Source: SHLQ01 sp033344795 (GTDB lineage: Bacteria > Actinomycetota > Acidimicrobiia > Acidimicrobiales > SHLQ01). Taken from it: a stretch of 64,000 nucleotides of DNA. Positions 33,895-41,882 of this stretch are shown here, piece by piece. The notes under the pieces were generated by a model, which had not been told where the DNA came from, did no database searches, and saw only the letters and a program-made list of their open reading frames with translations. The number at the start of each line of letters is the position of its first letter. The first letter of the stretch is position 1. The translations under genes and the position numbers were made by a program. The stretch is from contig JAWPMS010000001.1 in NCBI GenBank assembly GCA_033344795.1, positions 3,720,001 through 3,784,000 on the forward strand, given 5' to 3'.

Positions 33895-34377
33895 TCACTG
33901 CGTGAGCAGCGCTCGAAGAAGAGTCAGGCCTTGGTGGCTCCCGACAGCCACCGCGACATCGCCAGCAGAAAGGGTGAACTCGGGCCCGGGTGATGGAACC
34001 GGACGGCGGTTTCTGATGACAGCGACAATCGTGGCGCCGGTCTCAGATCGATACGCACCGTCGGCGATCGTTTGGCCCACAGCCGGCGAGTTGTCGGTCA
34101 GCTCGACCCATTCGAGCCCGAGCCCCTCGATCTCGTGGCGTACCTCCCCCACGGTTTCCGACACATGACTGACCCCGAGGATCTCGGCAAGCGTTTGGGT
34201 GTCGTGCTCGGAGACGTTGAGGAGCGTTGCGCACGCGTCCGGGTCCTTGTCGTCATACGCCAGAATCTCCCGTCGGCCATCGTGATGCACGATCACGCCC
34301 AGGTCTTGCCCCTCGGCAGTCGTGAATTCATGACGAACTCCCACCCCCGGCAACTTTGTTTCGCGAACTTCGGTCAT
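33895..34377 (-). CDS. Antiporter regulatory subunit with TrkA-C domain (KhtT-like)
   Basis: A soluble regulator of 160 residues: an N-terminal domain (about 1-70) and a C-terminal RCK_C/TrkA-C domain (about 80-158: LTDNSPAVGQTIAD, GATIVAVIRNRR, LSAGDVAVAVGS), which binds a nucleotide such as c-di-AMP in KhtT relatives. It lies ten bases before the antiporter gene in the same direction. TAGGAT six bases before the ATG (34384-34389 on the other strand) indicates a leaderless mRNA. Confidence 0.88.
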   Translation of the reverse strand: MTEVRETKLPGVGVRHEFTTAEGQDLGVIVHHDGRREILAYDDKDPDACATLLNVSEHDTQTLAEILGVSHVSETVGEVRHEIEGLGLEWVELTDNSPAVGQTIADGAYRSETGATIVAVIRNRRPVPSPGPEFTLSAGDVAVAVGSHQGLTLLRALLTQ

Positions 34378-34405
34378 GAGGCAATCCTAGGAAAATTCTC
34401 CCGAT

Positions 34406-35050
34406 CTACACCGGTGGCCCAAGATCGGGCGCGGTCAGCGTCGGAATATCGATCACGCCGACCTCGGCGCCCAGGGTCGCGCCGACCAGTTCGAGTTTGT
34501 CTCCGCTCCAGAACTTGCCCGGGTCGTACCAGTTTGCGGGCCTCCGCGCGTGCAACAAACCCATCTGTTCATAGGTGACAGCGACAAGCTCGGCGCAAAA
34601 AATGTCTTCGAGGGGAACGGACACGCGTACCCGTCCGAGCACCCAGCGACGTGCGAGCGCTCCGGTTCGAGGGAACGCTCGACCGGCGTATCGATTCACT
34701 GTTTCGAGGATGTGGTCCTCCATCTCCCGGGAGACATCGATATCGATCTGACGAAACCACGCCTCCTGACCGTACTTGTGGTGCCACACGCTTACTGCGT
34801 CTTCGAGCCGATGGAGTTGTGCTCCGCGGCGATGTTCCCCCGACCAGACGTCCGGAAGCGACGCCCCCAGCTCAGCGTGCCAAAGCAGGGGTGGAAGGTC
34901 GTCGAGGGCGACCACCATCCCGACATGGTTGACCGGGCTGTTCGTGAACAATCGGATTGCCTTGTCCGCCTGGCTGGAGCCGCGAAACAACCACACATCT
35001 CCGGTCCGCGTCTCTTGCGCGGCGTCGGCCAGCGTCAGGTGTCGAGTCAC
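34406..35050 (-). CDS. Permuted NlpC/P60 (YiiX-like) papain-fold hydrolase
   Basis: A 214-residue soluble protein without signal peptide. The GDVWLFRGSSQADKAIRL start with NHVGMV (His) and the later FCAELVA (Cys) follow the circularly permuted NlpC/P60 order, in which the His precedes the Cys. Such enzymes hydrolyse amide or thioester bonds; the substrate is unknown. A TAGAAC-like box lies six bases before the GTG. It is divergent from the small gene at 35089. Confidence 0.72.
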   Translation of the reverse strand: MTRHLTLADAAQETRTGDVWLFRGSSQADKAIRLFTNSPVNHVGMVVALDDLPPLLWHAELGASLPDVWSGEHRRGAQLHRLEDAVSVWHHKYGQEAWFRQIDIDVSREMEDHILETVNRYAGRAFPRTGALARRWVLGRVRVSVPLEDIFCAELVAVTYEQMGLLHARRPANWYDPGKFWSGDKLELVGATLGAEVGVIDIPTLTAPDLGPPV

Positions 35051-35088
35051 GCACTCGTTCTACACGCACGAAGGCCTACGCTTCGACC

Positions 35089-35262
35089 ATGGACAAGTGG
35101 AAATGGCTCGGCATCGCTGGCCTGTTGGGCGTGGCAGGTGTCGCCGGCGGCGCCGCGGTTGCCCGACGGCGCCGCAGCTGGACCGAGGTCGATTCCGATG
35201 AGCTGCGCGAGCGACTCCACGCTCGACTGGCTGAACGGGCGATCGCTCCACGCGATTCGTGA
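35089..35262 (+). CDS. Small single-helix membrane protein, 57 residues
   Basis: Function not recognised. It starts MDKWKWLGIAGLLGVAGVAG, one Gly/Ala-rich helix followed by an Arg cluster (ARRRRSW) and a polar tail (VDSDELRERLHARLAERAI). TACGCT six bases before the ATG supports a leaderless start and argues against the longer readings upstream. It converges on the next gene with three bases between stops. Confidence 0.6.
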   Translation: MDKWKWLGIAGLLGVAGVAGGAAVARRRRSWTEVDSDELRERLHARLAERAIAPRDS

Positions 35263-35265
35263 AGG

Positions 35266-35901
35266 TCAGACGCGAACGAACACGCTGCCGCCGGTTGCGC
35301 CGGGACCCGATCCGAAGAAACCGGCGGCTCTCGCCGTCGCCATTCTCTCCATGTAGCCGGGATCGCTCCACAGGGCCATCTCTGCTGCGTCCACCGCATC
35401 CATGTCGTCGACGCCTGCCATCCAGTTGATCTGACCCATCGGGCCCACCGTGTTCACCGTGACCGCGACTTGCGTTCCGGTCAGCGCACCCGAGAACTCC
35501 GCCATCTCGAGCGACCACTCGAAGGCCTTGCCGAGATCACCGACGATCTGCGCCGACATGACGTTCGCAACCGGCTTGGGTCCACCCGACATGTCGATCT
35601 TGTCTGCATTGAGCACCCAGCGGAACGCATCAACCGGCGGGGTTACGTTCGACCGCATGCTCTCGACGAGCGAGCCGAACTCCGGCACGAGCGCGAGCTT
35701 CTGAGTCGCCTCCATGACGTCCTGACGGCTCTCGACCATCGCCGTAAACACCATCGTGTTCGGCGACGCGCTGAAGGCGCTGGCCCAGGCGTGCATTTCG
35801 ACCCCGGCGTTGTCGTTGACGAGTCTCAGGATTTCTCCGTAGACCCTTCGGCTCTCCTCGACGTTCCGGAGAATCCGAAATCCGCGACTGTAGAGATACA
35901 T
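35266..35901 (-). CDS. Soluble protein of unknown function
   Basis: Function not recognised. The 211 residues are predicted soluble, beginning MYLYSRGFRILRN; several segments (EMHAWASAFSASPNTMVFTA, TQVAVTVNTVGP) suggest two alpha/beta repeats like dimeric ferredoxin-fold (NIPSNAP/ABM-type) proteins, but this is weak. GGTGGG before the ATG at 35901 is a ribosome site; the longer reading to 35976 is less likely. It is transcribed alone. Confidence 0.6.
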   Translation of the reverse strand: MYLYSRGFRILRNVEESRRVYGEILRLVNDNAGVEMHAWASAFSASPNTMVFTAMVESRQDVMEATQKLALVPEFGSLVESMRSNVTPPVDAFRWVLNADKIDMSGGPKPVANVMSAQIVGDLGKAFEWSLEMAEFSGALTGTQVAVTVNTVGPMGQINWMAGVDDMDAVDAAEMALWSDPGYMERMATARAAGFFGSGPGATGGSVFVRV

Positions 35902-36019
35902 GTTGTCCCACCCTTGTTGGTTGTCGTTCGCCGAGCGCGAACGGCCATACAACCGTTCTAGTGCGACATGTGACACTTGTCACGCGTTTTGGCAACACTG
36001 GGGTGACGAAGCCAGCTGC

Positions 36020-36646
36020 CTATCCGTTCGCCGCAGCAATCAGGTGACGAAACTGCGCCTCGTCGATCTGACCGGTCGCTCTGGCCACCACTTCCCCATG
36101 GCCGTCGACGGCAACCCAGTAGGGAAAGACCGTCAACCCGTGCATCGCAGCGATCTCACCAGAAGCCGAATCCAGCAGGACCATGTTGGGCCAACCGGTT
36201 CTCGTGAACCAGGCCGACGGCGGATAGTTGTCCCCGTCGCTGCGGACCGATGTCGAGACCGCCATGACTTCCACCGAGCCGGGCAGGTCAGAAGCAGCAA
36301 GCCAATCCACCACTTGTGGAAGCTCTGCCTGACAATGCGGGCACCAATGTGCGAAGAAACCCATCACACGAGCCGACCCGTCGCTCGCAACGCTCACTCG
36401 CTCCCCGTCGAGCGTTGTCGCCACAATTCCCGGAGCGACAAGGCCGACGGCCGGATCGGGCACGGCAAACGGCGGTAGGGCGTTTCCGCTGACCTCGACT
36501 GTCGAGGTCTCCAGCGCGGGAGTGATGGACGCGTCATCTCGAGCGGCCAGCAGTGCCGCCGCGATCGCGGCTCCGCCGACGAGCAGAAGAATCCACAGGA
36601 GGGGCGACGACCACAGAGATGGTCGCGTATTCGTGCGGTTTGTCAT
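36020..36646 (-). CDS. Membrane-anchored TlpA/DsbE-like thioredoxin
   Basis: A periplasm-facing thiol oxidoreductase. From MTNRTNTRP it is 208 residues: one helix (LWILLLVGGAAIAAALL), a linker, then a thioredoxin fold with CxxC site HWCPHCQ and the cis-Pro motif VFPYWV. The CPHC sequence is like DsbA, so it is probably an oxidant or isomerase re-oxidised by the DsbB homolog encoded just upstream with a four-base overlap. Together they form a disulfide-formation pair. Confidence 0.87.
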   Translation of the reverse strand: MTNRTNTRPSLWSSPLLWILLLVGGAAIAAALLAARDDASITPALETSTVEVSGNALPPFAVPDPAVGLVAPGIVATTLDGERVSVASDGSARVMGFFAHWCPHCQAELPQVVDWLAASDLPGSVEVMAVSTSVRSDGDNYPPSAWFTRTGWPNMVLLDSASGEIAAMHGLTVFPYWVAVDGHGEVVARATGQIDEAQFRHLIAAANG

Positions 36647-37163
36647 GGGTTGTCCTTTGGGATCTGGCGGAGCGCTGACGTCATCACGATGAGGAGCAGA
36701 GCGAATGACGCCATCGAGAGTTGTGGAATCGAGAAGGTCCCAAACGCCTGTGCAAGCGTGTTCGTGCACGGGTTCGACAGCTCACAGAACGAGGACTGTT
36801 CAGGGAAGAGCTGCAGCTGAACGTGATACCCCGCGATGACAAGCCCGATGCCAGCGAGTGAGAGTGCGTACGGGAGGACAGCTCGATCACCGCGAATTCG
36901 GGCCAGGGGAAGAATCACTGCCAACGGATACATGGCGATGCGCTGAAACCAGCAGAGTTCGCACGGAACGAGTCCGACCACCTCCGAGAGGTACAGGCTG
37001 CCGAGCGTCGCAGCGACCGCCACGATTGCGGCGACGTCCATCAGCGTCTCGCGCAAACGCGCTCCAGCTGAGGTTGACGTAGCCAGCAAGGAAACCCCGA
37101 GCAGCCCACCGCCGACCAGGAGCGCGAAGTAGTTGAGAACGACTTGTGAATCGATGCCTTCAT
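36643..37163 (-). CDS. DsbB-family disulfide bond formation protein; apparent frameshift at N-terminus
   Basis: This membrane quinone-linked oxidase re-oxidises the thioredoxin-like partner. Both Cys pairs are present: CELC in the first loop and CELSNPC in the second. The first membrane helix (VVLNYFALLVGGGLLGV) is open in frame but has no start codon upstream; the nearest in-frame start is TTG 37089, which would remove this helix. An ATG at 37163 is one frame off, and one extra G at 37157-37158 would give MKGIDSQVV joined to the helix. I therefore extend the gene to 37163 and flag it as frameshifted. Confidence 0.75.
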
Positions 37164-37193
37164 TGGACGTGAGGCGTTGTCAGCTCGACAGGG

Positions 37194-38000
37194 TCAAACG
37201 TCCCGACCGATGGTCAAGCGGCGTACCGCCTCCGCGCCCGCGCGTTCGAAGGTCTGCCGATCTCTGCGATCGGCATGTTCGACGTCGTTTGGCGTGACGA
37301 TGATCGCGGGTTTGTCGCTTCTCACCCACGGATCGAGCTCGGAGCGCAGCTGCGCTCGATGACTGCGTGCGACCAGGGACCCGCCGGAACCGGCAACCAT
37401 CGGCGCAATCACGATGATCGCATCGTGCGTGTCGAAATCGATGAGATCCGCGTTGGCAGCAGAATGAACTGCGCCGTCAACATGCAACGCGCCATCGACT
37501 TCAATCGGCGCATTCAACCCCGGAATCGCCGCGGACGCACGCACCGCTGCTTCGGCGTCCTCGATCGCGTGCAGCGCGTGACTCACCCGCCGCGCTGTTC
37601 GACGTTCCACGCTCACCACCGACGCAGCGCGGTGGTAGGGCGACGAAGGCACGGTGTACTCGGCGACTGGTCGAGCCGTCGGAGACACGCGCGCAAGGAG
37701 AGCGCCGCCTGCGAGACGCACCCGAGCAACGAATCGATGCCGCGTACCCATCGCGTAGGATTCGCCATTGTCCAGCTGCGCGAAGGCCGAGAGGTGATCG
37801 CTCGTGGTCATCTGAGGTGCCGGGTCGATCGACGCTGCCACGAAAGCGCCTGCCGAGGTTCCGACGATCGTCTTGGCTGCCGGCGCCGTCCACCCCGAGA
37901 GTCGTTCGATGGCACCGAGCGCGGCGTGGATGAACGGCCCACCTGTTGGCCCGCCAGCGCCGACAACGAGTCCGACACTGAACCCAGGAACATCGCTCAT
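37194..38000 (-). CDS. Patatin-like phospholipase
   Basis: A Ser-Asp dyad lipid acyl hydrolase of 268 residues. The oxyanion loop GAGGPTGG, the nucleophile elbow GTSAG and the Asp in DGAVHSAANADL (DG motif) are all present. No signal peptide is seen, so it acts in the cytosol or at the inner membrane surface. The ATG overlaps the ureohydrolase stop by four bases, which fixes the start over the longer reading to 38102. Confidence 0.88.
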   Translation of the reverse strand: MSDVPGFSVGLVVGAGGPTGGPFIHAALGAIERLSGWTAPAAKTIVGTSAGAFVAASIDPAPQMTTSDHLSAFAQLDNGESYAMGTRHRFVARVRLAGGALLARVSPTARPVAEYTVPSSPYHRAASVVSVERRTARRVSHALHAIEDAEAAVRASAAIPGLNAPIEVDGALHVDGAVHSAANADLIDFDTHDAIIVIAPMVAGSGGSLVARSHRAQLRSELDPWVRSDKPAIIVTPNDVEHADRRDRQTFERAGAEAVRRLTIGRDV

Positions 38001-38983
38001 GGCGCGTGTCGGTCGGCGATCAGGCTGATGATCTCGAACATCACCGCCATCGCTCGATAGCTGGTGATCTGGTTGGGTGAGTCGACCGTCGGCATCAGAC
38101 ACACGACGTCGCCGCCGATCACGTTCTTGCCGCGGATCGAGCGCATCAGCTCGGTGACCTGATCGATGCCGAAGCCTTCGATTCCGGCTTCGATGTTCGC
38201 CACGCCGGGCGCCACCGTGGGGTCGAGACAGTCGAGATCGAACGTGACGTAGACGGGACGATCTCCGATCTTCTCATCGATGAGCTCGATCACCTCTTCG
38301 GCACCCATCCGGTCATAGTCGCTCTTTTTCACGACCGAGTAGCCCAGGTCATAACTCGGGTCCAGCCAATCGAGCGATCGGACGTTGCCCCGAATTCCCA
38401 CCTGCACACTGTGCTCCGCATCGACATGCCCATCGCGCACGAGATAGCTGGCCCAATGGGCGGCAGATTTCACCGCTCCCATGAAGTGGTCGACGTTGTG
38501 GAATGCATCGGTGTGGGCGTCGAAGTGGAGAAGACAGGCCTTTTCTCCCCCGGTCAGGCTCGCTTCGGAACCGGCGATCGCCTGCAAAATCCCACCCGTA
38601 ATCGAGTGGTCTCCCCCGATCGACACGGGGCGACATCCCACCGCATCAAGCTCGCGGTAGAAGTCGGTGATCATCTCGATTGACCGCTCGTTGTTGTTGC
38701 CCTCCGACAGCGGCACATCGCCAAGATCGTTGATTCGGCAGCGTTCCCAGGGGTCGAGGTGAAACTGCTCGTGCACGCGCCGACCGATGGCCGAGATGTT
38801 GCGGACCGCCCGGGGACCCAGGTGCTGATCGCGCTGGGTGGTGCCATTTCCCGTACTGTGCGGGACCCCTACCAGCCCGATGTCGGCGTTGTTCGGGTCT
38901 GCGTCGTACTCACATCGGAAGAGCGTCGGGATCCCGTACCAGTAGATGCCGTCCATCAGACGCTGTTGATCGGATTTGCTCAC
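37997..38983 (-). CDS. Ureohydrolase (agmatinase/guanidino-acid hydrolase family)
   Basis: A Mn-dependent hydrolase that releases urea from a guanidino compound. The 328 residues carry all metal motifs: GGDHS, DAHTD and DLDCLDP. Length and the N-terminal region fit agmatinase, guanidinobutyrase or guanidinopropionase; the substrate cannot be chosen from sequence. TAGGCT six bases before the GTG (reverse strand) indicates a leaderless start. It heads a run with the patatin-like, DsbB-like and TlpA-like genes, probably incidental partners. Confidence 0.88.
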   Translation of the reverse strand: MSKSDQQRLMDGIYWYGIPTLFRCEYDADPNNADIGLVGVPHSTGNGTTQRDQHLGPRAVRNISAIGRRVHEQFHLDPWERCRINDLGDVPLSEGNNNERSIEMITDFYRELDAVGCRPVSIGGDHSITGGILQAIAGSEASLTGGEKACLLHFDAHTDAFHNVDHFMGAVKSAAHWASYLVRDGHVDAEHSVQVGIRGNVRSLDWLDPSYDLGYSVVKKSDYDRMGAEEVIELIDEKIGDRPVYVTFDLDCLDPTVAPGVANIEAGIEGFGIDQVTELMRSIRGKNVIGGDVVCLMPTVDSPNQITSYRAMAVMFEIISLIADRHAP

Positions 38984-39026
38984 GACCGGAGCCTACGGTT
39001 CGCAACGCAAACGCACCATCCGGGGC

Positions 39027-39599
39027 TTAGTAGAACACCTCGGGAGACGATTGGATCCGGTCGACGATGATGCCATCGGTCGGAATGGCCCGTCGCTCGA
39101 AGCGACGCACCGATGCCGAAAGGAACTCTTCAGCCTGCACGGCCGACAGTGCGAATGCCCGCATGATGTCAACCGGAAGCTGAGGGTCAGAGCGATCGAG
39201 TAGCGAGATCAAGATATCGGCCTCGACCTCTCGCATGATCACCGGCGTTGCCTCGCCGAAGTTTCGCAGCGCACGGATACCTACGGCGACCTCTTCCAGG
39301 AGCTCGATGTTGGTTCTCGTCGCAGCGGACTCCACCAATCCCACCCAATCGATCTCGCACTCGTGTCGTTGCGGGCGACGTTGGTCGCCTTCGAACTGGG
39401 TCGCCTCATCGGAGACGTCGTAGAGCCGGATGAGCTGGCGCACGACTTCGGCCGTTGGACCACTCGAACCAGCTTCGATCTTGAGAAGGTACGTCAAGGG
39501 AATCGAACATCTGACGGCTGCCTCGCCGAGAGTCATCCCTGATGCATTTCGTTGTTCTCGAAGTGACTCGCCTACCGCTGTTGTAGAAAATGCAACCAT
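39027..39599 (-). CDS. XRE-family transcriptional regulator, DUF5753/Scr1-like
   Basis: A 190-residue DNA-binding protein: helix-turn-helix at about 8-65 (LREQRNASGMTLGEAAVRC, LTYLLKIEAG) and a C-terminal domain (NIELLEEVAVGIRALRNFGE...ILISLLDRSDPQLP) reminiscent of the DUF5753 domain of actinobacterial Scr1-type regulators. Those usually sit beside a small DUF397-type protein; here a 62-residue gene lies across the divergent gap. The longer reading to 39872 is antisense to that gene and is rejected. Its promoter shares the gap with the DnaA-box cluster. Confidence 0.75.
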   Translation of the reverse strand: MVAFSTTAVGESLREQRNASGMTLGEAAVRCSIPLTYLLKIEAGSSGPTAEVVRQLIRLYDVSDEATQFEGDQRRPQRHECEIDWVGLVESAATRTNIELLEEVAVGIRALRNFGEATPVIMREVEADILISLLDRSDPQLPVDIMRAFALSAVQAEEFLSASVRRFERRAIPTDGIIVDRIQSSPEVFY

Positions 39600-39704
39600 T
39601 TTCAGACTCCTCCACCGCCGCTTATTGATGTACCTGTCGAACAATCCGGACCCCCTCTTGAGGAAAATCGAGATTTCTTGTCGGCCGATCAACCCATGGT
39701 TGGT

Positions 39705-39762
39705 TTTTCCACAGAAGTTCACAGGGTTGTCCACTTGTGCCTCACAGGACACATTGTCCACA
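39705..39762. promoter_or_regulatory. Cluster of three DnaA-box-like sequences
   Basis: TTTTCCACA (39705-39713), TTGTCCACT (39727-39735) and TTGTCCACA (39754-39762), all on the plus strand. TTGTCCACA is the preferred DnaA box of high-GC actinobacteria. Two copies are preceded by CACAGG, making a partial direct repeat. The stretch is AT-richer than its surroundings. No dnaA, dnaN, rep or parAB gene is near, so it is more likely a DnaA-titration or DnaA-regulated promoter site than an origin. Confidence 0.5.
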
Positions 39763-39803
39763 CTGAGCACACGAACAACAGCCCACCCGTGAAAGGGGAA
39801 CCC

Positions 39804-39992
39804 ATGGCCGCATTTTCTGTAGAACTCGCCAACCAACGAGTCGAGGAGGTCGAGGGTGTCGATGCCTATCAACAGGAGGGCCCGTTGACCACGTTCTTCG
39901 CCGTCGAATCACAACGTCTCGTCATCGATTCATGGTCAACGAGGGTCGCTTCCTTTCGGACCGCCGACATCGTCACCGTTCGCCGATCATGA
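39804..39992 (+). CDS. Small protein of unknown function beside Scr1-like regulator
   Basis: A 62-residue protein beginning MAAFSVELANQ, with a strong ribosome site (AAAGGGGAA) before the ATG. The C-terminal beta-rich pattern (TTFFAVESQRLVIDSWS, VASFRTADIVTVRR) is common in small actinobacterial proteins. Size and position next to the divergent DUF5753-like regulator suggest the small partner of a Scr1-type pair, though a true DUF397 match is not evident. Confidence 0.6.
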   Translation: MAAFSVELANQRVEEVEGVDAYQQEGPLTTFFAVESQRLVIDSWSTRVASFRTADIVTVRRS

Positions 39993-40039
39993 CCTCGCCC
40001 GATGAGATGTGTTGACGAAAGCTGTGGGCAAACTGGAAC

Positions 40040-40579
40040 ATGCTCGAGACCGGTTCGCTTCTCATTGCCTCTCCCGGCATGCACGACGCGACGTTCGATC
40101 GAACCGTGGTGTTCGTCATCGAACACGACGACGCTGGCTCGATGGGGCTGGTACTCAATCGTCCGAGCGACATGCTCGTGAGCGATGCACTTCCCGATTT
40201 CGGGCCCGTCGTCGATCCTGACCGCCTGTTCATGGGAGGCCCCGTCGAACAAGGCACCGCGCTTGTCCTGGCGGAGCCACTCGACCCTGCATCCCCCGAC
40301 ATGCATTTCATGCACGAAGGAATTGGCTTGCTCGACCTCGCCACGGAACGCGACCCGCTCGCACACCTCGAGCGAGCAAGAGTGTTTTCGGGATATGCAG
40401 GCTGGGGCCCACGCCAGCTCGAGACCGAGCTCAGATCCGGGGCCTGGATCATCAGTCGATGCGAATCCGATGATCTGTGGGAGTGCGACTGGCAGACGTT
40501 GTGGACCAAGGTGCTGGGCAGGCAGGGCTCTATGGCGGAGTTTCTCGCGTCATATCCCGAACAGCCTTGGTTGAACTAG
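40040..40579 (+). CDS. YqgE/AlgH family protein (UPF0301)
   Basis: A conserved cytoplasmic protein of 179 residues with the family signatures LLIASPGM at the N-terminus, DRTVVFVIEHDDAGSMGLVL, LFMGGPVE, VFSGYAGWGPRQLE and the late GAW segment. The biochemical role is not settled; AlgH in Pseudomonas affects alginate regulation. The gene stands alone between the small protein and a dehydrogenase. Confidence 0.92.
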   Translation: MLETGSLLIASPGMHDATFDRTVVFVIEHDDAGSMGLVLNRPSDMLVSDALPDFGPVVDPDRLFMGGPVEQGTALVLAEPLDPASPDMHFMHEGIGLLDLATERDPLAHLERARVFSGYAGWGPRQLETELRSGAWIISRCESDDLWECDWQTLWTKVLGRQGSMAEFLASYPEQPWLN

Positions 40580-40614
40580 ACAGTCCGAGATCGACCGCCG
40601 CATAGACTCACAAG

Positions 40615-41844
40615 ATGTCCAGTACCCCCGAGCGCCCGTACGACCTCGTCGTCTTTGGTGCCACCAGCTTTGTCGGTCAGATATTGTGCGCAGTCCTGCA
40701 CGAGCGTCACGGCTCTGACAGCGACCTCCGCTGGGCGATTGCGGGTCGCAATCCGGAGAAATTGGCTGACGTCGCCGCTCGTCTCGATCTCAACGTGGAC
40801 CACATCGTGGCCGACGCCGCCGATGAACTTGCTCTCGCGGCACTGGCCGAATCGACCCGAGTCATCGTGTCAACCGTTGGGCCCTACGCCTTGCACGGGT
40901 CCCTTCTCGTTGCGGCGGCTGTCACCGCAGGAACCGACTATTGCGACCTCACGGGTGAGCCTCATTGGATGCAATCGATGATCGATGCTCACCACGAAGG
41001 TGCTGCGTTGTCGGGTGCACGAATCGTGCACGCGTGTGGGTTCGACTCGATTCCCTCCGATCTCGGCGTGTTCTTCACGCAGGCCCAAGCACAGGAACTG
41101 TTGGGCGAGCCCTGCACCCAGATCAACATGCGCGTCAAGGCGCTGAAGGGCGCGGCGAGCGGTGGCACGGTCGCATCGATGTTGAACATCGTCGAGGAAG
41201 CATCGAACGATCCCTCGCTCCGAAGAGTACTGACGAACCCATACGCCCTCGCTCCTGCGGGGATGCGAACCGGAGTGCGCCAGCCCAACGTCACGTTGCC
41301 GATGAGGGACGAGGCGTCCGAGCGGTGGGTCGCTCCCTTCGTGATGGCAGCGGTGAACACGCGGGTGGTCCACCGCAGCCATGCGCTGCGCGGCCGACCG
41401 TGGGGAGACGACTTCTTGTACGACGAAGCCATGTTGACGGGAAGCGGTCCGCTGGGCGCGCTGCGAGCGGGTGCCGTTTCCGGCGGGCTCGGAGGGCTCA
41501 TGGGAGCGATCAGCGTGGGGCCCGTTCGCAAGATCCTCGCCGACAAAGTGTTGCCAAAGCCGGGCGAGGGGCCGTCGCCCGAGGCACAGGAGGCGGGTTT
41601 CTTCGACATCAGGTTCTACGGAACCACAGCGTCGGGCGCGCGAATCACGACCAAGGTGACCGGCGATCGAGACCCTGGATATGGATCGACTGCCAAGATG
41701 CTTGCCGAGGCTGCGATCATGTTGCTCGGGCTGGATCCAGCAGACGTCCCGGGCGGGTTCTGGACACCATCCACAGCCTTCGGCGAGCCCTTCATACAAG
41801 AACTCGTGGATCATGCTGGCCTCACCTTCGGGGTCATCGACTAG
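40615..41844 (+). CDS. Saccharopine dehydrogenase-like oxidoreductase (trans-acting enoyl reductase type)
   Basis: A 409-residue protein with an N-terminal Rossmann fold (VVFGATSFVGQ, residues 12-22; AGRNPEKL) and the SDR-like saccharopine dehydrogenase architecture (DYCDLTGEPHW, ACGFDSIPSDLGV). Mycobacterial relatives (Rv2449c, Rv2953) include the trans-acting enoyl reductase of phthiocerol synthesis. The substrate here is unknown. TAGACT six bases before the ATG supports a leaderless start. Confidence 0.85.
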   Translation: MSSTPERPYDLVVFGATSFVGQILCAVLHERHGSDSDLRWAIAGRNPEKLADVAARLDLNVDHIVADAADELALAALAESTRVIVSTVGPYALHGSLLVAAAVTAGTDYCDLTGEPHWMQSMIDAHHEGAALSGARIVHACGFDSIPSDLGVFFTQAQAQELLGEPCTQINMRVKALKGAASGGTVASMLNIVEEASNDPSLRRVLTNPYALAPAGMRTGVRQPNVTLPMRDEASERWVAPFVMAAVNTRVVHRSHALRGRPWGDDFLYDEAMLTGSGPLGALRAGAVSGGLGGLMGAISVGPVRKILADKVLPKPGEGPSPEAQEAGFFDIRFYGTTASGARITTKVTGDRDPGYGSTAKMLAEAAIMLLGLDPADVPGGFWTPSTAFGEPFIQELVDHAGLTFGVID

Positions 41845-41882
41845 CTGGGCATCGAACGCGTGTTCGTAGTAGGGTTTCCGGG

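Noticed and set aside
39600..39803. Chromosomal origin of replication
   Set aside because: DnaA-box-like sites are present but dnaA, dnaN, parAB or rnpA are not in the window, and only three boxes are seen.
40965..41882. Upstream part of the long frame that ends with alkB
   Set aside because: It is the shadow of the saccharopine dehydrogenase-like gene; the AlkB fold begins only at GTG 41883 with a -10 box before it.
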